Assembly: GCA_964446955.1 (NCBI GenBank) | Contig: CAYUQJ010000002.1 | Location: 310,001 to 374,000, forward strand | DNA length: 64,000 bases | From: Leptolinea sp964446955 | Lineage (GTDB): Bacteria; Chloroflexota; Anaerolineae; Anaerolineales; Anaerolineaceae | Reading direction: 5' to 3' | In this document: one piece after another, positions 43,494-50,675 of the stretch | Layout: the number at the start of each line of letters is the position of its first letter | Numbering within the stretch: position 1 is the first letter of the stretch | Made by a program: the position numbers and the translations under genes | Notes under the pieces: generated by a model | The model's input: the letters and a program-made list of their open reading frames with translations, nothing else | Database searches by the model: none | What the model was told of the DNA's origin: nothing

Positions 43494-44083
43494 GTCAATC
43501 TCTCCTCCTGCCAGACTGCTTCCAGCTCCAAAAAATTCTTCAGCAGATGACTGCCGTGTTCCGTCAAAATAGATTCAGGATGGAACTGCACCCCGTACGT
43601 CGGGAACTCGCGGTGCCGCAGCGCCATGATCTCCCCTTCATCTGTCTCGGCAATGATCTCCAATACTTCAGGGTCGGGTTCATAGACAACCAGCGAGTGA
43701 TAACGCATGGCCTCGAACGGTGTCGGGATGCCGTTCAGAATCCCCGTCCCGGTGTGCTTCACGGGTGATGTTTTCCCGTGCATCAATTTGGGGGCGCGTC
43801 CCACCTTCCCCCCGTACACCGCACCAATGCACTGGTGACCCAGGCACACACCCAGCACCGGGATCTTTCCCGTGAAATGGCGGATGGCATCCGCCGAGAT
43901 ACCACCATCGGCGATCGGTTCGCCGGGACCCGGTGATATGACCAGATGGTCCGGACGCAACGCGTCCAGGTCATCCAGGTTGATACGATCGTTGCGGAAA
44001 ACCCGCACATCCGCGCCCAGCTCGCCAAACAGTTGCACCAGGTTGTAGGTAAATGAGTCGTAGTTATCGATCAAAACAAGCAC
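43487..44083 (-). CDS. trpG: Anthranilate synthase component II (glutamine amidotransferase)
   Basis: A 198-residue class I amidotransferase that supplies ammonia to TrpE. The start LVLIDNYDSFTYNL, oxyanion SPGPGEP, catalytic Cys in VLGVCLGHQCIG and the late His-Glu in VQFHPESILT are all seen. The frame opens much earlier, but a GTG at 44083 with GGAGG six bases upstream is the start that fits family length. It lies 13 bases after trpE. Confidence 0.95.
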   Translation of the reverse strand: MLVLIDNYDSFTYNLVQLFGELGADVRVFRNDRINLDDLDALRPDHLVISPGPGEPIADGGISADAIRHFTGKIPVLGVCLGHQCIGAVYGGKVGRAPKLMHGKTSPVKHTGTGILNGIPTPFEAMRYHSLVVYEPDPEVLEIIAETDEGEIMALRHREFPTYGVQFHPESILTEHGSHLLKNFLELEAVWQEERLTC

Positions 44084-44096
44084 AGAAATCCTCCTT

Positions 44097-45539
44097 CTAA
44101 CGGGCCGCTTCCACCAGGTCCAGCGCCCGCAATAGGGCACCGGCCTTGTTGATAGTTTCCCGGTACTCATTGACCGGATTCGAATCAGCCACGATCCCCG
44201 CGCCGGCCTGCACGCTGTACGCGTTGCCGCGTTTGACCAGGGTGCGGATGGCCAGGCAGGTATCCATGCTGCCGTCAAAACCAAAATACCCGACCATGCC
44301 GGCATACGCGCCGCGCGCGTCGGGTTCCAGTTGCGCGATGATCTCCAACGCGCGAACTTTGGGCGCGCCGCTTACCGTGCCCGCCGGAAACGCCGCGCGG
44401 ATGAGATCAAAAGCCGTCAATCCGGGGCGCATCTTGCCTTCCACATGCGAGACGATGTGCATTACGTGCGAATACCGCTCAATATTGAAAAAGTCGGAAA
44501 CCCTGACCGAACCGTATTCACATACCCGCCCCAGGTCATTTCGTCCCAGATCGACCAGCATCACATGCTCGGCGCGTTCCTTGGGATCTGCCAGCAGCTC
44601 TTCAGCCAGGGCCGTATCGGCAGCGGCATCTGCTCCCCGCGGGCGTGTCCCGGCGATGGGATGCAGAGACGCTGTACCGTCTTCCAGACGCACGAACATC
44701 TCCGGCGAAGAACCGATCAGGTAAAGCGGGTCACCATCCACAGGCCCGAAATCAAAAAAGAACATGTAGGGTGAAGGGTTCAATCGGCGCAGCGCGCGAT
44801 ACACGTCAAATGGATCGGCGGTGGAACGACGGGTGAAACGCTGCGAAAGCACCACCTGGAAAATGTCCCCCGCGGCTATATGCTCCCTGGCAGCGGCGAC
44901 CATATCCTCAAATTCCTCCTGCCGCATATTGGAAACCGTGCCCGATACGGCTTCCGCGCGCCCATCGGTTTCAGGAAGCGGTTCTGCGATCAGGTCAGCC
45001 AGTGTATCCAGACGGGCATTGGCGGAGGCTTCATCCTCATCCAGCACATTGGCGATCAGGAAGATCGTACGGCGGACGTTATCAAACGCCACCACCGTAT
45101 CCGCCAGCAGGTAGATGCCGTCCGGCACGTCCGCGGATTTCATTTGCCCGATCAGGGTCGGTTCAAAATAGCGGACCGATTCATAGCCCAGATAGCCGAT
45201 CAACCCGCCGGTAAAACGCGGCGCGCCCGGCAGCGATTGGACGGGGAACCGCGCCAGTTCTGCCTGCAAAAAACGGGTCGGGTCAGTACCGGGGTCGAGA
45301 TTAACCAGACGGCGAACCATACCTTCCCGGATTTCCACCTGCCCATCGCGCAGGATGTACTGGGCACGGGGATGAATGCCGATGAATGAATAGCGGGCGA
45401 TGCGCTCCCCGCCCTCCACCGATTCGAGCAGGAACGACGGCCCCTGCCCGCGTAATTTCAAATACAGGCTGACCGGGGTTTCCAGGTCGGCGTGAATTTC
45501 GCGAATGATGGTTTGAACACGGGTGGCTTCCTGCAGCAT
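44097..45539 (-). CDS. trpE: Anthranilate synthase component I
   Basis: A 480-residue chorismate-using enzyme that forms anthranilate with TrpG. The N-terminal tryptophan-binding region has the feedback motif FLLESVEGG. The C-terminal catalytic half contains LSQRF, YLIGSSPEMFVR, HPIAGTRPRG, DLGRNDLGRV and VSGAPKVRALEII. Feedback inhibition by tryptophan is therefore likely, in addition to the T-box upstream. The ATG at 45539 is preceded by AAGGAG at eight bases. An earlier TTG at 45566 would place the start in the terminator of the leader. Confidence 0.95.
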   Translation of the reverse strand: MLQEATRVQTIIREIHADLETPVSLYLKLRGQGPSFLLESVEGGERIARYSFIGIHPRAQYILRDGQVEIREGMVRRLVNLDPGTDPTRFLQAELARFPVQSLPGAPRFTGGLIGYLGYESVRYFEPTLIGQMKSADVPDGIYLLADTVVAFDNVRRTIFLIANVLDEDEASANARLDTLADLIAEPLPETDGRAEAVSGTVSNMRQEEFEDMVAAAREHIAAGDIFQVVLSQRFTRRSTADPFDVYRALRRLNPSPYMFFFDFGPVDGDPLYLIGSSPEMFVRLEDGTASLHPIAGTRPRGADAAADTALAEELLADPKERAEHVMLVDLGRNDLGRVCEYGSVRVSDFFNIERYSHVMHIVSHVEGKMRPGLTAFDLIRAAFPAGTVSGAPKVRALEIIAQLEPDARGAYAGMVGYFGFDGSMDTCLAIRTLVKRGNAYSVQAGAGIVADSNPVNEYRETINKAGALLRALDLVEAAR

Positions 45540-45566
45540 ACGGGCGGCTCCTTGATGAATAGACAA

Positions 45567-45597
45567 ATCCCCTTCGTCCTATGGGACGAGAGGGGAT
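45567..45597 (-). terminator. T-box terminator hairpin
   Basis: ATCCCCTCTCGTCC pairs with GGACGAAGGGGAT (one bulged C) across a four-base loop, followed by TTTGTCT. It directly follows the T-box sequence and competes with the antiterminator. Confidence 0.8.
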
Positions 45598-45883
45598 CTC
45601 GCGGTGCCACCCAGGTTACGCTGTTTTTAACAAAAAATCCTGTTGTGATGCAACAGGAAGAAGGAAGCCAGCGTCACTTTTTTCAGGTACGGCCTTTTTC
45701 AGGCTTATACCCTTACCCTGTAACGGGAGTTCCCGGAGCAGGCTACTCATTGCTTTTCGCCTTTTCAACTCGGAGGTCCATTCGGCTTCTGCGCTATTGC
45801 CCGGCTTTCACCACAATCTGCCCGGCTCTCTGAAATCCGCTTTGAAGCGTACTCGTCCCCGTCTACGTCTTTTCTTGATATTA
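45567..45883 (-). promoter_or_regulatory. T-box riboswitch leader of trp operon, UGG specifier
   Basis: The minus strand carries the T-box GGGTGGCACCGCGAG at 45598-45612, the part that binds the tRNA acceptor end. Upstream is a stem I region: AGAGAGCCGG and GGTGAAAGCCGG blocks of the distal loops and a GACGGGGACGAGTA segment at its base. The specifier position reads UGG-ACC at 45778-45780 after GAAGCCGAA. UGG is the tryptophan codon, matching the downstream genes. A CCTGTTG/CAACAGG stem III lies between. Uncharged tRNA-Trp should favour readthrough into trpE. T-boxes are known in Firmicutes, Actinobacteria and Chloroflexota. Confidence 0.92.
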
Positions 45884-45889
45884 GAACGT

Positions 45890-45918
45890 ATTATAGAGAG
45901 GAAAAGCCTGCGTGTCAA
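45890..45918 (-). promoter_or_regulatory. Consensus promoter of trp operon
   Basis: TTGACA (45913-45918) and TATAAT (45890-45895) are both perfect sigma-70-type consensus hexamers at exactly 17 bases. Transcription should start near 45883, just upstream of the T-box stem I. Confidence 0.92.
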
Positions 45919-46030
45919 GAAGGAATTTCCAAGGCAGGTTGGATCGTTACTCAACTACCTATTTCACATGTATAAAAAAAATTCAAGAGATTAAGTTACT
46001 TATATGACAATTTTTTTAATATGAATGTTA

Positions 46031-46909
46031 TTATTCTTTTATTGCTTTAAATATTTGTTCACCTAAGGCTGATTTGATATTTGAATTTGACTGAATTATC
46101 TCGTTAATAAAGTTACATTTCTCATACTTGCTCAGTTTAATAAAATTAGAAGCTTGATCATTTGTCAATGGAACCGAAAAATCTATTTCTATTTCTTTAT
46201 CAAGATTTGGATTCGAGATGGTCAAATGGATTGGTACAGACTCCGGAAGTGAATAAATTCTAAATTCAAACTTCATATTTGAAATATCCATGGGCTCAAT
46301 TATGCCTTTAGTATTGTTAAATCTCTGAACAAGATAGTTTAATTGAAGATCTTCACCCTTTAAAATTGATAAATTTGCTTCTCGCAATCCTGCTTGTGAT
46401 CGTGATATAACTTGATTAATATCTAACATTGGGCGAGTTATTTTTTCAATAATTCCTAAACTGTCAAGAATGTCATTCCACATAGACATAACATTATCCA
46501 AGATTGTTATCAATAGTAATTCAGATCCATCGTCTAATTTAACTATGACGTCAAGTTGAGAGGCAACATATTCACCATCATCGTCTGAAAAAAAGATTAA
46601 TCGCATAACCTCATATATTTGGGTTGCTCGACTTATTCTTGGATTATCCTGTGTAATTTTTGAATGTTTTGAAACATTTGCGATATCACCTGCCAAACCA
46701 AAATAAGGAAATCGGGATTTTAAATTACTTTTACTCGGCCTAATATTTACAGGGATGTGCTCGCGTAAATGAAAAAGAGATGTAGCTGCTACTATACCTT
46801 TACGCAACAATTGATCTTGACCATATTCATTGCTATTTCGATAATCAATGAATTCAGCGTAACTTGGAATTACATTCTCTAAGTAATACTTTCTTGTATT
46901 CGAAAACAT
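46031..46909 (-). CDS. AT-rich orphan hypothetical protein
   Basis: A 292-residue protein of unknown family. Base composition is strikingly AT-rich, unlike both flanks, so recent transfer is likely. A segment near residue 65 (LAGDIANVSKHSKI) resembles a motif found in small HEPN-like or phage-defence-associated proteins; I cannot confirm membership. There is no signal peptide or membrane segment. The ATG at 46909 has AAGGGG upstream, better than the TTG at 46936. It lies directly upstream of the trp promoter and is oriented the same way, without a visible terminator. Confidence 0.6.
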   Translation of the reverse strand: MFSNTRKYYLENVIPSYAEFIDYRNSNEYGQDQLLRKGIVAATSLFHLREHIPVNIRPSKSNLKSRFPYFGLAGDIANVSKHSKITQDNPRISRATQIYEVMRLIFFSDDDGEYVASQLDVIVKLDDGSELLLITILDNVMSMWNDILDSLGIIEKITRPMLDINQVISRSQAGLREANLSILKGEDLQLNYLVQRFNNTKGIIEPMDISNMKFEFRIYSLPESVPIHLTISNPNLDKEIEIDFSVPLTNDQASNFIKLSKYEKCNFINEIIQSNSNIKSALGEQIFKAIKE

Positions 46910-47142
46910 AGCTTTCCCCTTATTGTGAATAGACAAAATCCAATTAGTCTAAATTGAACTAATTTTCCACTGCCCTTTATTGATTATCAGTTAAACCAAT
47001 AACACGTTATTATTTCAAAAGAATCACAGAAATTAAGTGTATCATTTAATAAATTTTCCCTTGATAAATAACAAGGTTTTTTTATATCATCAACTCGGTT
47101 ATTTCATCTATGTTTTAAACAATCTCATAGGAGGGATAAACC

Positions 47143-47589
47143 TTGACCGAAAAGAAAACCACCATCCCACCCGCCGTAAACGCGATGATGAAATTTATCC
47201 TGCGCTCCCCGCTGCATGGAATGGTCAGTAAAACCATCACAGTAATCAGTTTCACCGGGCGCAAGAGCGGCAAGCTGTACTCCACCCCGGTAAGTTATTC
47301 GCAGAATGGCAGCATGGTGCGCATCTTCACCCACGGTGAATGGTACAAGAATCTGGTTGGCGGTGAACCGATCTCATTGCGCATCCGCGGCAAGGATTAC
47401 ACCGGCAAGGCGGATGTGATCATCAACGACAAGACTCTGATGGCAGCTGAACTGGGAGAGCATCTGAAGGTTGTGCGCAGCGACGCGCCGTTTTACAACA
47501 CCACATTCGATGAATCAGGCAATCCCAACGCCGATGAGCTGCGTAAAGCGGTCGATTCTGTTGTGATGATCCGTGTAACATTGAATTGA
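47143..47589 (+). CDS. Nitroreductase/deazaflavin-dependent oxidoreductase family protein
   Basis: A 148-residue flavin-reductase-like split barrel of the F420H2-dependent nitroreductase group: ISFTGRKSGKLYSTPVSY and FTHGEWYKNLVGG are typical. Members use coenzyme F420 or FMN to reduce quinones or nitro groups. Whether this organism makes F420 is not shown in the window. The start is a TTG at 47143, supported by GGAGGG eight bases upstream. It is divergent from the AT-rich gene. Confidence 0.8.
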   Translation: MTEKKTTIPPAVNAMMKFILRSPLHGMVSKTITVISFTGRKSGKLYSTPVSYSQNGSMVRIFTHGEWYKNLVGGEPISLRIRGKDYTGKADVIINDKTLMAAELGEHLKVVRSDAPFYNTTFDESGNPNADELRKAVDSVVMIRVTLN

Positions 47590-47606
47590 TAATCTTATCC
47601 AGAATT

Positions 47607-47642
47607 TAAACAAAAGTAGGTTGCGTCGCGACCCAACCTACT
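47607..47642 (-). terminator. Terminator of B3/B4 protein gene
   Basis: AGTAGGTTG and CAACCTACT pair perfectly across a ten-base loop, followed on the minus strand by TTTGTTT. It may also serve the convergent nitroreductase gene. Confidence 0.75.
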
Positions 47643-47719
47643 ACATCGGATGCCGTATACAGACCGACCATCACATTAAATTATGTCGGGCTCTATTTCT
47701 ATCCCTGGAGCTTCGAAGC

Positions 47720-48430
47720 TCAAATAAGGTCTATCACCGGATGCTCTTTGGTCAGCACTTCATAGCGGTATGTGCCGCCGCAATACTTCACCAGCAGGTC
47801 GCCCACCTCAACGCAGATTGATTCCACATCCCGCTGGGTGAAAGGTGGTAAGCCATCCACATTGACCTCAACGGCGGTAGTTTCCGGCACCACCAGGCTG
47901 TGATTGGACTGCCGCCATGTCCAGCGGCGGGTCATCACCGTGTCGCCATCGACAAAGATGATCTCACCCGGCGCGGGATGCTCCAGCGTGTCCGTCCCGA
48001 AGGGGATGAAGTTCTCATCGCCGCGGGCCAGACGCAGTTCAATGTCACCCATCAGATGGTCGATGGCATGCGCGCCGGTCGGCAGCAGGTGTCGGATGGT
48101 GACCAGTGTGCCGATATCCACCAGCGAGCTGATGGACGGCAGCGATTCTCCGCGTAGTACGCGCCGTGCCAGGGCTTCCACCGACGGGCGAAATTCGCTT
48201 GGTTTAATGCCAATCGAACGGAAGGCTTCACGCCAGCTGGCAATCCGGGAATTTTCGAGGATAGTGTCCATACTCAACATGTTCGGCATTGCCGCTTCCG
48301 CTACCCGCAGGGAAGCCGTCAATTCAGCTGGAGATGGCCCGTTGGTAAGCCCGGTCGCCACGACCACGCCACGGCGGAATTCGGGGAATTTTTCAAAGAC
48401 GTCTTTGGATATGGAATAGTGTTTGGTCAT
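47720..48430 (-). CDS. B3/B4 tRNA-binding domain protein
   Basis: A 236-residue protein with the B3/B4 domain otherwise found in phenylalanyl-tRNA synthetase beta chain. Family landmarks are WREAFRSIGIKPSEFRPSVE and the LPTGAHAIDHLMGDIELRLA block. Stand-alone B3/B4 proteins are thought to edit misacylated tRNA or act on amino-acid substrates; the role here is unknown. GAGG lies six bases before the ATG. Confidence 0.85.
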   Translation of the reverse strand: MTKHYSISKDVFEKFPEFRRGVVVATGLTNGPSPAELTASLRVAEAAMPNMLSMDTILENSRIASWREAFRSIGIKPSEFRPSVEALARRVLRGESLPSISSLVDIGTLVTIRHLLPTGAHAIDHLMGDIELRLARGDENFIPFGTDTLEHPAPGEIIFVDGDTVMTRRWTWRQSNHSLVVPETTAVEVNVDGLPPFTQRDVESICVEVGDLLVKYCGGTYRYEVLTKEHPVIDLI

Positions 48431-48534
48431 GGACTGCCTCGTCGAAAAATGAAATTGGGGTAATAGTAATACAGTTTAAAACTGTTTGCGGCTTTAATAA
48501 AATGGCCGAAAAATTTTACCTGTATCGGATGTTC

Positions 48535-48559
48535 GTTGCCCGAGCCTGTCGAGGGCAAC
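48535..48559. repeat. GAGCCTGTCGA-core hairpin repeat, copy 3
   Basis: GTTGCCC-GAGCCTGTCGA-GGGCAAC: seven-base perfect arms around the core. It lies between the acyl-CoA ligase and B3/B4 genes. Confidence 0.8.
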
Positions 48560-48565
48560 ATTTGA

Positions 48566-48591
48566 CATTCCCCATTTGTAAAAAGGGAATG
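48566..48591 (-). terminator. Weak hairpin after acyl-CoA ligase gene
   Basis: CATTCCC and GGGAATG enclose 12 bases. No T-run follows, so termination here is uncertain. Confidence 0.35.
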
Positions 48592-48598
48592 GGGGGAC

Positions 48599-50647
48599 TC
48601 AATCCACCAGAATGCGGGCATCCACGGTGAAAATGTCTTTTTCGTAGCCCTTAACCGGGTTGAGATCCAGTTCCTGAATAGACGGGAAGTCGGTCACCAG
48701 CAGGCTGATGCGGATAAGAATATCCCGCAGGGTGTCCAGATCCATGCCAGGCTCACCGCGCACACCTTTCAACAACGCCAGCGAGCGGATGGACCGGATC
48801 AACCGATCACCCTCTTCTTTCGCCAGAGGGGCAAGGGCAAACTTCACATCCTTCAATGCTTCTGTGTAGATTCCGCCCAGGCCAAAAGCCACCAGGTGGC
48901 CATATCCCGGCTCACGGTTCGCGCCGATGATCACCTCGGTGCCCTTCACCATTTGCTGAACCAGCACACCGGTCGCATCTTTGATCTTCAAAAGATCATC
49001 CCAAACCCGTTCAGCCTCCGCAAGGTCTTTTATGTCCACTCGCACGCCGCCTACATCACTTTTATGCAGCGGACCCATAACCTTCAAAACCCAGGGAAAT
49101 GCGAATGGTACCTCTTTCAACCCGGTCTTTTCGGTCAATTCAACCTGCCCGGGGAATTTAATCCCCGCAGCCTGCAGAACTTCCCGCGTCACTTGAGGGC
49201 TCAGCGCGCCGTGGTTTCCCGCAAGCAGGTTTTCTATCTTCTTCTTGTCATAGCCCGATGCCGAAGTCTCCGGATCATAAATGCGCGGACGGTTGACCAC
49301 CCGTGCCAGAGACCGGGCAAGATACACCTCGTCTTCAAAATAGCAGCCGCCCATTTCCCGGAATTTACCCAACGGAACTTCCGAAGAAAGCACCGAAACA
49401 TACGATGGAATGACCGGTATCGGGCTGATATCCATGAATTTGCGCGTCACGGAATACAGCGCCAGGTTGTCCATCATTCCGGCGTCACCGTTCATCACAA
49501 TGATGTAATCCACCTGATCTTTGACTTCCTCGGTAAGGATGGTTAACACTTTTTCCAGTCTGTCCGCGCCGCTGGTCGGCAGGGTATCCACCGGGTTGCC
49601 CACTCCGGCGCCAGCCGGCAGCACCTCAGCCAGCCGCGCGCGGGTTTGCTCATTGAACGGTGGGACTTCAAATCCCAGGTTGTTGAGCTCATCACACAGC
49701 ATTACGCCCGGGCCGCCCGCGTCGGTCACAATAGCCACCCGTTTGCCGTCCGCCTTCCCCTTTACCAGAGTGAGAATGTTGGCTACATCCACCAGTTCCA
49801 ACCTTGAATTCACCCGGATGACACCCGCCTTGTCGAAAAGAGCCTGAACAGCCGTATCGTTGGTTGCCATGGCACCGGTATGACTGGCCGCCGCCCGGCT
49901 GCCGGCCTGTGTTGTTCCCGCTTTTATGCCGGCGATCAACACACCTTTTTTGGATAGACTGCGGGAAGCCGTCAGGAATTTTTGCGGGTTGACAATGCTT
50001 TCCTGGTAGGTGATCATCACCTTCGGGCTGTCCGGTCCATGCCCGGCATCATAGATCTCCATCATATCCGGCACACCACTTTGCGCGGAGTTGCCTACGG
50101 TTAGAAACGAATTGAACTTCAATCCCCTGCGCATGGCATGTTCGGCAAGAAAATCAACCGTAGCGCCAGAACCGCTGATAAAGTCAATACCACCTTTTAC
50201 CAGTTCCAGCGCCACACCGGTAAATTTACTGGCATGGGCGTACGTCATCACCCCGGAACAATTGGGGCCCAGCAGCAACATCCCATGTTTTGTCGCGATC
50301 TCGGCCAGAGCTTTTTCTTCCGCTTTTCCTTCCGGCCCGAGTTCCCCAAAACCGGCACTGAGAACCACAACGATTTTGCTGCCTTTGGCCGCCAGTTCCT
50401 CAAGAGATGCCCGGACGAATTTCGCCGGCACACCGATAAGCGCCAGATCAGGCGCTTCCGGAAGCTCCTGAATGGACGGATAGGCTTTAACACCCTGTAT
50501 GGTTCCACCCTTCGGGTTCACCAAATACAGATTTCCGGAAAAGCCTTTGGTCAGAATATTCAAGGTCAGGCGGCCGCCTGGTTTCGTTACATCTTCACTC
50601 GCGCCAATTACGGCAATGCTTCGGGGTTCAAGCAGACTGTTAAGCAT
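48599..50647 (-). CDS. Acetate-CoA ligase (ADP-forming), fused alpha-beta
   Basis: A 682-residue NDP-forming acyl-CoA synthetase that turns acyl-CoA, ADP and phosphate into acid, CoA and ATP. The N-terminal CoA-binding domain has VIGASEDVTKPGGRL. The phospho-His is in the SHTGAMATND loop. The C-terminal ATP-grasp domain has PWVLKVMGPLHKSDVGGVRV. Alpha and beta parts, separate in some archaea, are one chain here. GGAG lies seven bases before the ATG. It is the last gene of the cassette, 28 bases after the oxidoreductase that would supply the acyl-CoA. Confidence 0.93.
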   Translation of the reverse strand: MLNSLLEPRSIAVIGASEDVTKPGGRLTLNILTKGFSGNLYLVNPKGGTIQGVKAYPSIQELPEAPDLALIGVPAKFVRASLEELAAKGSKIVVVLSAGFGELGPEGKAEEKALAEIATKHGMLLLGPNCSGVMTYAHASKFTGVALELVKGGIDFISGSGATVDFLAEHAMRRGLKFNSFLTVGNSAQSGVPDMMEIYDAGHGPDSPKVMITYQESIVNPQKFLTASRSLSKKGVLIAGIKAGTTQAGSRAAASHTGAMATNDTAVQALFDKAGVIRVNSRLELVDVANILTLVKGKADGKRVAIVTDAGGPGVMLCDELNNLGFEVPPFNEQTRARLAEVLPAGAGVGNPVDTLPTSGADRLEKVLTILTEEVKDQVDYIIVMNGDAGMMDNLALYSVTRKFMDISPIPVIPSYVSVLSSEVPLGKFREMGGCYFEDEVYLARSLARVVNRPRIYDPETSASGYDKKKIENLLAGNHGALSPQVTREVLQAAGIKFPGQVELTEKTGLKEVPFAFPWVLKVMGPLHKSDVGGVRVDIKDLAEAERVWDDLLKIKDATGVLVQQMVKGTEVIIGANREPGYGHLVAFGLGGIYTEALKDVKFALAPLAKEEGDRLIRSIRSLALLKGVRGEPGMDLDTLRDILIRISLLVTDFPSIQELDLNPVKGYEKDIFTVDARILVD

Positions 50648-50675
50648 GAATTCGCTCCATTTTCATGAATATAAG

